This document shows positions 37,890-48,689 of a stretch of DNA of 64,000 bases, piece by piece; the stretch's first letter is position 1, and every line of letters begins with the position of its first letter. Under the pieces are notes generated by a model. It was given only the letters and a program-made list of their open reading frames with translations, made no database searches and was not told the DNA's origin. This DNA is from Dipteronia dyeriana (taxonomy: Eukaryota; Streptophyta; Magnoliopsida; Sapindales; Sapindaceae): positions 20,222,501 through 20,286,500 of the forward strand of contig CM065295.1 of the NCBI GenBank assembly GCA_032871835.1, in the 5' to 3' direction. A program made the translations under genes and the position numbers.

Positions 37890-38540
37890 AAATTTAAAGA
37901 TGAATCGAGCTTATTTTATATTGGAACAAGCTCTTGTTTAGTTTGAAAAAAGCTCGATTATTTGAAAAAAATGCTCGACAAAAAATGTTCGATCCCCTAG
38001 GAAAAGTTCTCGAACCGTTATAAAAGTTCTCGAACCCTTTAAAAAGATCTCGAACCGTTACAAATGTTCTCGATCCCTTTAAAAAGTTCTAGAACCGTTT
38101 GAAATGTTCTCGATACCTTAGAAAAAGTTCTCGTTCCCTTGTTAAAAGTTCTCGATCCCTTGATAAAAGTTCTCGATAATTTGAAAAATATTCTCGATCC
38201 CTTTAAAAAGTTCTCGAACAGCGATCCCTTAGAAAAAGTTTCCTGTTGACTTGTTGAAAGTTGTCGATCCGTTGATAAAAGTTCTCGATCCTTTTAACAA
38301 ATATTCTCGTTCCCTTTAAAAAGTTCTCGAACCGTTTGAAATGTTCTCGATCCCTTACAAAAAGTTCTCGTCCCTTGTTAAAATTTCTCGAACCGTTATA
38401 AAAAGTTCTTGATAGTTTGACAAATATTCTCGATAAAAGTTCTCGAATCGAACATTTTTATAAGTTCTAAATCCTTTGTAAATTATTCTCGAACCCTTGT
38501 AAAAGTTATCGATCCCTTATATAAAGTACTCGATCCATTT
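37890..38540. repeat. Left TTCTCGA array, ~20-21-bp period
   Basis: About 30 units of the form GTTCTCGA(A/T)CC(C/G)TT(T/A)NAAAA. Around eight units have TTCTCGAA or TTCTAGAA, which fits the inverted pair TTCnnGAA of a heat-shock element. The array lies between a plausible splice donor (GAAG/GTAACA at ~37725) and the acceptor CAG/GACAATG (38621) just before the mudrA ATG, so it probably sits in a 5' UTR intron. Confidence 0.85.
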
Positions 38541-38625
38541 GATTTTTTTGTAATTGTTAGTAATTGTAGAAGTAAATTTTTTTTATCTGTTAATAATTGA
38601 TTGTGATGATGATTTTCACAGGACA

Positions 38626-41600
38626 ATGGATCGGGTTAGATTAGTAATATCTTACAACGGTCGATGGGAGCAATTACCTGATGGAAGTCAGAGGTTTGTT
38701 GGTTCCGATAACCAAGGAATGTATGTGTCCAGAAATATGACTTACGAAGAGCTGGTGTCGATCGTACAAATCGTTGTGAAGTACGATATGAACAAATACA
38801 TTGCTGATCTACAATCTATATCAATCGTTCCCGGGACCACATGTCGCACATTTATAAGAAATGACGACGATGTTTTGTTTATGCTAGGGGGAAGATAGGG
38901 TAATCCCTCAAGTATGTGTCATCGGTGAAGAAATTCCTCCTCATGATAACACCCAACAATTTCGATCTTTAGGCGGAAGCAACTAGTTGTTCATAGAAAG
39001 AAGTGGGATTGGCGGTAAGGAAAACCTATGTGGTGTCCCACCGGAAGTAGCCGACCATGGTGAAATAGTTGGAGCTCAATTGGACGATGATTTCACTTGT
39101 CAAATTGAATTGGACGCTGGCCAGTACAACCACCAATACAATGAGATGTACGATGACATGAACAATGAGCGAAACAATTTACCTCATAACCTACCAATCC
39201 ATGAGGTGGTTAATGAGGCAAATTTACACCCGATACGTAATGTACCGAACAATGAGGAAGATGAAGAACGGTTCGAAACGGAAATACGTGCAAGACGTTT
39301 CCACAAATGTAGTTCCACTACAGTAGATATAGCTGGGACATCTGAAGTCAGGCCTGATGTAACTCCATCTGATTATGAGAATGCCAGAACGTGGATTATT
39401 CCAGGAGCAGAATCATACTCGTTTGGTATGGGTGGAAGCAGGAACTGGGTAAAAGATAAACCTATCAGCATGATATATAAAGGTCAATTTTTTCCTACTA
39501 AAAGGGATTTGAAGAGATTGACTGGCCATTTTGCAATACGGCACAACTTCGAGTGGAAAGTGAAAAGGTCGAATAAGACAACATTACTTATGGTTTGTTT
39601 GATAGACAACTGTACATGGAAGTTAAGAGCGGTTAGGAGAGATGAAGCGACATACTTTCAAGTACGTAGTTTTATCAATGAACACACTTGTCCGTTGGAG
39701 GAGATTCACTGCCGTCATTGACAAGCTAGTGCAGTCATAATTGGAGAAGTGGTTGCACCTAGATTGCAGCTAGGGGTGGGCAAAAAATCAATAAACTCAA
39801 CCAAACAAGTGGATCAAACCGGTCCAATTGGTTTTTTATCGGTTTTGATTGGGTGATCTGTTCGGTTCGGTTCTAATTTTAAAAAAACTGGTTGGATCGG
39901 TTTTTATCCGGTTTAATTTCAAAAACCAAAAAACCGAACCGGTACCCGACTATAAATTAAAAAAAAAAACTAATTCTAACTTCCACTATTCACTCTTCAA
40001 TTATTAGGTATATTTTATTGGATTTTAAAATGTAATTTGACTTTGTTTGGTATTGACTATTGTATTAGCTATCAACAAAAAAATTGGCTGACATGTATTT
40101 TGAAATGTATTTGCTGTTTTGTATTGGAATTTGTAGTTTTTTAATATGTTTTTATTGTGATGTAAATAAATTTGATCCAATAGGTTCAAAAAAATAAACT
40201 AAATATGTAATAAATGAAATTTATAATTTTGGCTAATCAGGTCCAAAACCAAAAAAACCGATCTGAACCGAACATGTCCAATTCGGTTGGTTTTTTATCG
40301 GTTGGTAAATGTCAATTTGATTGGATCGGTTCACTTTTTTAAAAATCGGATTTTATCGGTTTTTTATCGGTTCTATGAAAAATTGAACTGATCCAATCAA
40401 CGCCCACCCCTAATTGCAGCAACAGGATGGTCGATTAATGCGTCCGAAGGAAATATTCGCCGACATGAAAACAATGTATGGCATCCAAATAATGTATATT
40501 AAGGCACATCAAGCCCTTGATTATGCTTTGTCACTCACCTATGGAACGTATGAGGAAAGCTTCCAACTGCTGCCATCATTCGGTTACGTGTTGGAACAAC
40601 AAACTCCCGAAACAATAACTGACTTACAGTGCGATGAAAATGGTAAATTCCTATACTTTTTCATGTCATTGGGTGCCTCAGTCAGAGGATTCCAGAGGTG
40701 TGTGCGTCCAATTATTGCCGTTGATGGTACCCATTTAAAGGGTAGATTCGGGGGCACAATGTTTGTTGCAACTGCACAAGATGGGAATGAACAGGTTTAT
40801 CCAATTGCTTTTGGGTACGGTGACTCGGAAAACAACCTATCATGGGAGTGGTTTTTGGATTGCTTTAAAGGTGCCCTTAGCCATATAGATGATTTGATTT
40901 TCATTTTTGATCGACATGCAAGCATTGAAGCAGGGATTTCTAAAGTGTTCCCTTATGCCACCCATACCATATGTTGCTGGCACTTTTATGAAAATATTAA
41001 GAAGAGATATCATAGAAAGGATGTTGCCACAATAATGGATAAAGCAGCCCGAGCGTACACCGAGTTGCAATATAACCGGCACATGGAAGAGTTACTCAAC
41101 TTGCACCCGAATGCATATGAATATGTAATTGATGCCGGTCCACAGAAGTGGTCCCGTGTTCACTGCCCCGACAGAAGGTATAGGGTCATGACAACAAATG
41201 CTGCAGAATGCATAAACTCATGCCTTAAATTTGCACGACAACTGCCTATGTTGACTTTGGCAGAGTTTATTAAGAATATGCTACAGCGTTGGTTTCACGA
41301 TCGTCATAGGGCTGCATAATCCATGCGTCATCAGTTGACCGACGCAGCACATCTTGTGATCCTGAAATGTTTAGAAAAGTGCAATTTTATGACCGTTAAT
41401 CCAGTTGACTGGAACATATCTTCGATGAAACGGACTGGAAAACAGTGGACGGTTGACTTAGCCCGGAAGACCTGCACATGTAACAATTCCAAATGGACAT
41501 TCTTTCATGTTCACACGCTCTCGCTACCGCAAGGTACATCATATAATTTTATGTAAGGTTAATATTACTTAAACATCATACAATTTTATCATCGTTTTCA

Positions 41601-42015
41601 AAATTTTTACAGGGACTGAAACATGGATTTCACATCCCTCTGTGCAGACTACTACAAGCGACAAACACTTATTGAAGCGTACTCGGTTCCTATTATGCCG
41701 GTTGAACATCCTTCCACTTGGATTGTGCCATCTGACATCGCTGAGAGAGTCGTTTTGAATCCAAGCTCCAGGAGACAAGCAGGCCGCCAGAGGGCTTCAC
41801 GCCGTATCTCGTCTTCAGAGAGAACATCCACACAGAATTGTAGGCGATGTCGACAACCAGAGCATAATTCAAGGAGATGTTCTAACTCAGCTTTTACTGA
41901 TGAAGATCCGAGCAGAATCATTCCCGAGGAATACAGACGCAAGTGTAGTATCTGTCATACTGTTGGTCACAACAGACAGACGTGCCCTACTAGAGACGGC
42001 GAGACCAAGGAATGA
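38626..42015 (+). pseudogene. MuDR-type transposase (mudrA), broken
   Basis: It starts MDRVRLVISYNGRWEQLPDG with a PB1-like N-terminal domain. A MuDR DNA-binding domain (LMVCLIDNCTWKLRAVRRD ... EHTCPLEE) follows. The catalytic core (40414-41319) shows PIIAVDGTHLKGRFGG, IFIFDRHASIEAGI, HTICCWHFYENIKK and the Glu block TTNAAECINSCL, the DDE residues of Mutator transposases. Then come SWIM remains (CTCNNSKWTFFHVH, frameshifted) and two CCHC knuckles (CRRCRQPEHNSRRC, CSICHTVGHNRQTC). Breaks: a +1 G near 38887, TAG near 38985, TGA for Arg at 39719-39721, a 642-bp hAT element at 39771, TAA at ~41317, and a frameshift in SWIM. The conserved catalytic residues date the decay as fairly recent. Confidence 0.93.
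39771..40412. mobile_element. Non-autonomous hAT element inside mudrA, 642 bp
   Basis: The ends TAGGGGTGGGCA and CGCCCACCCCTA are inverted repeats, with the perfect 8-bp duplication ATTGCAGC on both sides (39763-39770, 40413-40420). Inside are many GGTTTTTTATCGGTT and CGGTTCGGTTC blocks and no gene. The mudrA frame resumes in phase after it (VVAPRLQ before, QQDGRLMRPK after). Confidence 0.93.
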
Positions 42016-43700
42016 ATTTAGGCGTTATCATGATGACATTGTTATAATTTGAACTCGTATGACTTGTTAAGTAACTGAAATGCAATTGTATTTAAATATT
42101 CTCGGTATATATAAAAATGTAAAAAAAATTGTACAAAAGAATTTCTAAATATACAAAAGAATTGGTAAACTGCCGCAAAACTGTTGGTACATATACAAAA
42201 GAATTTGTAAATATACAAAGTAATTGGAACATATAAAACAAAATTGTTACGTATACACATGAATTACTACAGAAATCTATACGGGCCTGGAGTTTGTAAA
42301 TATTTCAACCGCCATCTTCTCCCGAATGATCCCCATATCGTCTTCAGACTAATCAAAATCTTTTTTGTTCGCCAGTATGTACTCGATCAATCTCAACGTG
42401 TGGGGACCACAGTTACCCCTGAAGTTGGATACATTAACAAGCGTTAATAAAACATTAGGTTTATACTAATACAATCTTAAAGTGACTATTACGTAATGTC
42501 TTACGATTGCTTCTGCTAGGGGATATGTTTTCCAGACACGACGGTGACATCAAAGGGCTTATTGTCTTCCCAAATTTCAACAGTCATACCGTTCGTTTAG
42601 TATGAAACCCGACCTGATGCAACATCGAGGGCACAAAGTAACACAACGGGGCTACCTGTTGCTTTCGGATATGAGGTTCGACCTCCTGTCTCCAGGGGTC
42701 GACTATGAACAGCTTCCCGCATATGAGGTCCACAGTCACCAGCAGCCAATGTTGGCGCCCAATGTTGCACTGTATCAGGACCTGGAAATGTCAACAACAG
42801 GTGTTAGGATGTACAAAGCCATTTATATATACAATTGCAAACCATGTCAAGTAACACTTACAATGTCAACCTCGTGCCACGGACGGCATCCAATCGGGGC
42901 ACCCCTAAGGACCGTTGTGAGGTCGTCATCCTTCCACCAAGACCTCAACACATTCCAACGGCTCGAGGTGATCTGCCCACGAAAATTGCGAGGCATCATT
43001 TTCCTGTACTGGTGCTCCATAAAGGACTGCAGAAACAATAGTATTTAAATTAATTTTTGTTTTCCATACACACATAAAACAACGCATTATCATTATTAAT
43101 TTAAGTACATACAAAGAATTGCGAGTCCAATATGTTAACCATTTGACTATACACATTCGGAAATGCCCGTTGACGCTTCCGAAGAATATGGAGGTACGCG
43201 TCCATATACTGGGAAATGTTAGGATGTTTACACTTCTAAAACAAATACTGAAATCAGGATTTACACTCCCACAAACCTGATCATCAACATCCATGAAGTT
43301 GGTCTGCAACCGATGGAACCATGCACCATCAATCGGCTCTAGCAAATCAAAATCACGTCTGCATTAATGTTCCAACATCTACACTTTCATATAATGCATT
43401 ACAAGAAATTCGGCCACCTAAATAACAATGAAATTTACTTACAGTTCCCCGTTTACGTTCCTCTTGTAGGCTCGGTACGTCTTCAACTGGGTATCGTCCA
43501 CCAGTTCCTGTGGATTAAATACGTGTTCAGGTCCCTCTAGTATTACCCTCGCCCTCTTATGTCGGCACGGATCTGTGTACGGGCTAACCAATTGCCAACC
43601 TCGCTTCAGTACACGCATGTTCTGTCGAACTCCCTCCGCCGGGGTTTGGTGAGATGAGGACAGAGGATGGGGAGTCTGCTGCTAGAGGGGAGGTGGAGGG

Positions 43701-43860
43701 GGAGCCTGCTGCTCGCTAGGAGGTGGCAGGGGAGCCTGCTACTCGTTAGGAGGTGGTGGGGGAGCCTGCTGCTCGCTAGAAGGTGACGGGGGAGCCTGCT
43801 GATCGGACGTCGGTGGAGGGGGAGTCTGCTTCTCACTAGAAGGTGGCAGGGGAGCCACCG
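43701..43860 (-). repeat. 30-bp repeat coding for a Pro-rich 10-residue unit
   Basis: Units start at 43701, 43731, 43761, 43791, 43821 and 43851 and encode PPPSEQQAPL-like decapeptides on the minus strand. The copy at 43731 has a stop codon in place of Gln. It forms a flexible spacer between the coiled coil and the protease domain. Confidence 0.88.
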
Positions 43861-44027
43861 AATTGCTTTGACCAGGAGGGGGCCAAATGCTCTCTCAGAG
43901 GGGGAGAAGGAGGGGGAGGGGGAGGGGGAGACTGAACCTTACTATCCAGAAATGCCCCTCTGGTATGTGGATCCTCAATATGGGTCCTGAAGCCCTGAAG
44001 GCCCCCGATCAATGCAAGAAACTCCCT

Positions 44028-44190
44028 ATGTTATTGTTGTCGATCCTTCTAGCTCTTCCGGAACAAATCGACCAAATCCCGGTGTTGTTGTTGTCGATCC
44101 TCCTCACTTTTTCGGAGGGCTTCACGTAAATCTCGGTGTTGTTGTTGTCGATCCTCCTCACTCTTCTGGAGGGCTTCACGTAACTCCTTC
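44028..44190 (-). repeat. 54-bp repeat coding for an 18-residue coiled-coil unit
   Basis: Three copies (near 44028, 44081, 44135) encode RDLREALRKSEEDRQQQH-like units with heptad-friendly Leu spacing; probably a self-association segment of the Ulp1-type protein. Confidence 0.85.
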
Positions 44191-45734
44191 AAGTTATGTT
44201 CTAAATGGGCCTGAAATCATGCAACTTTGTTAATACGAAAAAAATCAACAACTCTTGTTAATGAAAATAAAACTACCATCTCAACTTACCTCCCCATCAA
44301 GTTGAACGCCAACACGGGAATCCCCGGTAGCGGAACCAGTTCCACGGGTGGTAAACTGAACCTGCCTCACTCGTCGAGGAGACGGCTCAGATTCGCCAGT
44401 GTCCATGCCTCTGAAATCTGGACCTGCAGGGTCTGAAGCCTTCGTCTCAGTACACCTTCCACCTTCACCCTCCTCATCGAGATGAACTGCACTTGTAGTC
44501 GACTCAGGGACAGTAGGAAGGTGAACCCTGTCGTCCTGCACATACGGGATCTCCCCCTTCACTTAGGCCTACAAAGTATGGGGCCACCGCCTCAGCTGCT
44601 GTGGGCACAATTTCAGTCCTCGCCGACATCTGAAACCGTAATTAGATGAATTTCATTGTTACTTATCGTAAGTAATATAAATTGCTGACTTAACAAAAAA
44701 ATAAATTACCCTAGCACTAAAAATCTTCTCCAGCTTCTTCCCTCTAGGTTGTTTGGTCAACTCCCATTTCAACAACCGAGGGGAAAGGTCGGTTATCCTC
44801 CGAGTCCCGAAAACCTCGCCCAGTTGGGGGATCACCTCAAAAGCAAATATCTGCATCAAAGATACGTACAGTTATAATCCAAACAATTTTGGATTAAAAA
44901 TTAAATGTACATGTTGGAATTAAAATTTCTTACCAAAAGAGCGTGTGATAGACCGTAGATGTTGTACCCCTTCACGGAATGTCCAACATCGCCTTGTGAC
45001 TGTTTCCGTCTCTCCTCACGACGTCGCGGTAAGGTATGCTTGAATGAAAATATAGAATGCCTATAGACGTCGGCACCCCATGGGAACGCATCTAAGGCAT
45101 TGAGGTCCTCTACCAACCAAAACTGCCAAACTGGAATCTTCAATCTCTCGTCCACCCCTATCAGTATCCAGTTCAATATGTAAATGAGGCACAACTTCAC
45201 AGCATCGTACGCCTTTTCAAACTCTCTCTGGGTAAGAACAACCCTCAAGTCATCCAACGATACCTCATCATGTGCAGGAAAGTACCGTTCATGTATGCCA
45301 TTCTCAACTGCAACATACATACTCGTGCCCGGTAAGACTCTAAAACGTAATCCAGTGATGAGGCTAAATTCCACCTTCGAAAACCTCACCACATGGTTCC
45401 CTAACAAGAACCGCATCTCATATGTCGGACCGTCATGGTCCAACTCCCGCAACAGCAGCTGATGAATAACACCACCAGAAAACTTCAGCTCCCGGTGCAT
45501 CGACATGAAATGCCTGAAACAGGAGGCCATGAATTGAAGCCGATCCTGAACAACAAACTCTTCAGGGACCCGATTCAGTGCATCGTCTATACGGGCGAGG
45601 GCTTCAAAATGGTCGTGTCGGGTCAATTTTCCCTTGAACCAATCTCCCTCTACAGGTTTAAGCATTTCCTTCATACTGCTCGTCATCTGCAATGTCACAG
45701 AAACAGTACATCAGTAAACTGCACAAAAATTAGA

Positions 45735-46740
45735 AAATATTCTCGATCGTTTGAAACAAATTCTCGATACTCTTAAAATATTCTCGATCCCTTGAAAAAG
45801 ATCTCGATTTTTTTAAAAAGTTCTCCATCCTTTGCAAATAGGTTCGATCCTTTGTAAATAGTCTCGATCCTTTCTAAAACCTCTCGATTCATTGAAAAAA
45901 CTTCACGATCATTTAAAAATGTTCTCGATTTGTTTATAAAGTTCTCGATCCTTTACAAATATGCTCGATCCTATGAAATTAGTCTCGATCATTTGTAAAA
46001 CCTCTCGATTCATTGAAAAAACTTCACGATCATTTTAAAAAGTTCTCGCTTTGTTTCAAAAGTTCTCTATCATTTGCAAATAGGCTCGATCCTTTCAAAT
46101 TAGTCTCGATCCTTTGTAAAACCTCTAGATTCATTGAAAAAACTTCACGATCATTTGTAAATGTTTTCGACCCTTTGAAAAACATTCTCGATCGTTAGAA
46201 AATATTTTCGATCCTTTCAAAAAACTCTCGATCCTTTCAAAAATCTTTCGATTCTTTGAAAAATGTTCTCGATCAATTTAAAAAATCTCGACCCTTTGAA
46301 AATATTCTCGAAGATTTGAAAATTGTCTCGAGCCTTTGAAAAACCTCTCGATTCTTTGAAAAATATTCTCGATCATTTTCTAAAAACTGGACCATTTGAA
46401 AAACATTCTAGATCGTTTGAAAACATTCTTGATCCTTTGAAAATATTCTCGACACTTTCACAAACCTCTCGATTCATTGAAAAATCTTCTCGATTCGATC
46501 ATTTTAAAAAATCTCAATCCTTTGAAAAACAATCTCGATCGTTATCATAATATTCTTGATCATTTTCATAAATTCTCGATCCTTTCATAATAGTCTCGAT
46601 CCTTTGAAAAACCTCTCGATTCTATGAAAAATATTCTCGATCATTTAACAAAAGCTCGATCACTTTGAAAAACCTCTCGATTCTTTCTAAAAAGTTTCCT
46701 CGATCTCGCTTGAAATATTCTCGATTTATTTTTGTTTCAA
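45735..46740. repeat. Right TTCTCGA array, 20-21-bp period with 121-bp higher order
   Basis: About 48 units of the form TTCTCGATCCTTTGAAAAA. Between about 45880 and 46190 a six-unit set beginning CTCTCGATTCATTGAAAAAAC recurs every 121 bp (45881, 46002, 46123). The motif has the same strand orientation as in the left array, so it is a direct repeat relative to that array and not part of the inverted ends. It lies between the first exon and the DUF1985 exon of the Ulp1 gene, that is, in its first intron. Confidence 0.87.
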
Positions 46741-47162
46741 AACAAAAATTCCTCGATACCAGAATATTGAACCTCATTTCAAACTCAAACCAAAACCACA
46801 ACCACTGTCAACCCTTCTACAATTTCTTTCAACAGAACAAGTTTGAAATGCAATTATAAGTTATGAACAACAAATCGATAAATAAAACAAACTCAACTTA
46901 CCTTTGTCAGTCGCTGCCAAATGTACTGTATTCCCTTTTCGGTCAATAAGCTATCGATTTCCTCGTCGTCGGTTTCTTTCTCGGTTTCTTTCTCACGGTT
47001 GCTTTTCTCATAAACACAAAATGACAACTTTTCTCTCTTTTTCAATTTTGTGGGGGTATTCTCGTATGTTTAGTTTAAATGGTGCTTTTTAAACTTACAT
47101 TACTAAACTGGTGAAATTTGCACAACACCCCTCTCAAATAGTGTCATTTATTTATCGAGCCC

Positions 47163-48550
47163 TATTACATAAGTATGAATTATAATTAATTCATAACTAA
47201 GCATTGCCGATATTAATAATTGCAATTGCAGTGATACAATCACCCCTCCAATACAAGAAATAAATATCATACCATAAGTGTAAATAATGTGTATCGAAAA
47301 TTTTAATAAAGAAATAAGATGTTATAATATATGAGGTAATAATGTGTATCAACAATTTCAATACAAGAAGTAAGAAATCATACTATATGTGGAAATTATG
47401 TGTATTAGCAATTTATGTTAGAGATGTTTGATTCAAACTTCATAAGAAGCAATCCCACATGGAAATAAGAAAATGAAATACAATATTTTATAAGTAATAA
47501 AGATATATCCATTTGATGAACAATATGCCCCTCTAATTAAGCTTAATATAGACGAGATGAGGTTAGTCTGGTGGTAAAACCCATTATAGCTGCACAACGA
47601 GGTTGTGGATTTGAGTCGTCCCCCTTCCCGAAAAACCACGATTTATGTAATAGTGCAATATTTTTTTTTTTAAAAAAACTAAGCTAGCATATACATATGA
47701 ACTTATTAAACGTCATGATATGTTTAGACCTTGGAGCTTTATCTTTGAGGTTTGGGCTAGTCTGACCTTAAATAAATTTTATAATTTTGTTAAAATTATT
47801 TTAAATGCAAACCGTAAAAATACATGAATGAATAAGTAATAAAGAATTAATTAGTAGAATGATAGTTTATCAAAAAAATTAATAGAATGATAGAATTTAT
47901 ATTAAATAATTATAATTTATAGTTTTTTATGACTAGAAGATAAAATCATGTCTATTATAAGAAATTATATTAAATAATCTTAATTTATAGTTAATTCATA
48001 GTTAGTCACTGATATCACAATAACAATGGTATTACTCTTAAAAATAATAATTTCAGTGGAAATAATATAAAAATAATATATTAAAGTTTAGGAAGTCCTA
48101 CATTAACAAAAGTATTAATAGTAATAATTTCAATTGCAGTTAACTAAACATTTACCTAACATAAAATAAAATATATCGTTTGTGGAAATGATCTATAATT
48201 AATAATTTCATCCATATGACATAGTAAAAATATTACAATAATGTATATAATAGAATAATATATGAATTTAAACAAAAATTTATTGATAATTTCTTAAAAC
48301 AATAATGTGATATACAAATTCACGACATACAATAAGTAATATACATATTAAAAATATAATATTGAAAAAATAATAAAGAATTAATGACTATAATAAAAGA
48401 AATTATATTAATTAGTTATAATTTATTTATTTCATAGTTATGCATTACTAAAAATAACATTGATAATAACAATTTCAATGGAGCTTTATTAACCTCATAT
48501 ATTTGTAGCATGTGAAACTATTTAATTGAAATGAGGTCAGTCTATATATA
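47163..48550. repeat. AT-rich degenerate satellite, right part
   Basis: Continues the array left of the MULE: TATAATT(T/A)ATAGTTAATTCATAGTTA, CACTGATATCACAATAACAATG and AATTGCAATTGCAGTGATACAATCA recur, near 47180, 47930-48060, 48100-48180 and 48340-48480. Copies are strongly diverged. A SINE-like piece interrupts it, and a (TA)n run lies at ~48544-48562. Confidence 0.6.
47553..47645 (+). repeat. tRNA-derived SINE-like sequence 2
   Basis: GAGGTTAGTCTGGTGGTAAAA (A-box like) and GGATTTGAGTC (B-box like) are followed by a CCCCC/TTCCC stretch, the same layout as the other three pieces. Confidence 0.55.
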
Positions 48551-48689
48551 TATATATATATAATTATTTAATCTGACAAAGTAAATAAATAATTTTATTA
48601 TAAATGTTTTATTAAAGAAAATTACATTATAAATTTATAATATTAATCGGAACCTATAAATATTACTGTTTTGTTTTTCTTTAAATAAA

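Larger units (their letters stand above)
42355..47030 (-). pseudogene. DUF1985 / Ulp1 (C48) protease gene of the MULE, broken
   Basis: SUMO-protease-like accessory gene. On the minus strand: a probable first exon at ~47030-46905 (EEIDSLLTEKGIQYIWQRLTK, then a GTAAGT donor); the DUF1985 domain at 45689-44901 (LTRHDHFEALARIDDALNR, HRELKFSGGVIHQLLLREL, VVRFSKVEFSLITGLRF) continuing at ~44850-44710 (DLSPRLLKWELTKQP); an acidic linker; an 18-residue coiled-coil repeat; a 10-residue Pro-rich repeat; and the Ulp1 domain with the His block HWLLVTVDLICGKLFIVDPW (~42760-42700) and the Cys block GNCGPHTLRLIEYILANKK (~42420-42360). The Asp before the catalytic Cys is Asn. A TAG replaces CAG in one Pro-rich repeat (near 43740) and stops lie in the linker near 44570, so this copy is broken. 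Confidence 0.85.
37507..47162 (+). mobile_element. Mutator-like element, 9.66 kb, with MuDR transposase and DUF1985-Ulp1 gene
   Basis: The perfect 9-bp duplication TATTACATA flanks it (37498-37506 and 47163-47171), the size made by Mutator transposases. The ends are poorly conserved inverted repeats: inside the left end GGTGTGTTGTG...ACTTAAGTTTAAATGGCACC, and in the reverse complement of the right end GGGTGTTGTGC...ATGTAAGTTTAAAAAGCACC. The two genes converge: mudrA (+, 38626-42015) and a DUF1985/Ulp1 gene (-, 42355-47030). A ~20-bp repeat array lies near each end. Both genes carry nonsense or frameshift changes and a hAT element sits in mudrA, so this copy is dead, but its whole architecture survives. 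It matches the known class of Ulp1-bearing MULEs in plants. Confidence 0.9.

Noticed and set aside
42602..43048. 148-residue + strand frame
   Set aside because: Antisense shadow of the Ulp1 catalytic region, which reads well on the minus strand.
37890..46740. CRISPR array from the regular ~20-bp repeats
   Set aside because: The units abut without unique spacers, the sequence is a plant transposon, and no cas genes exist.
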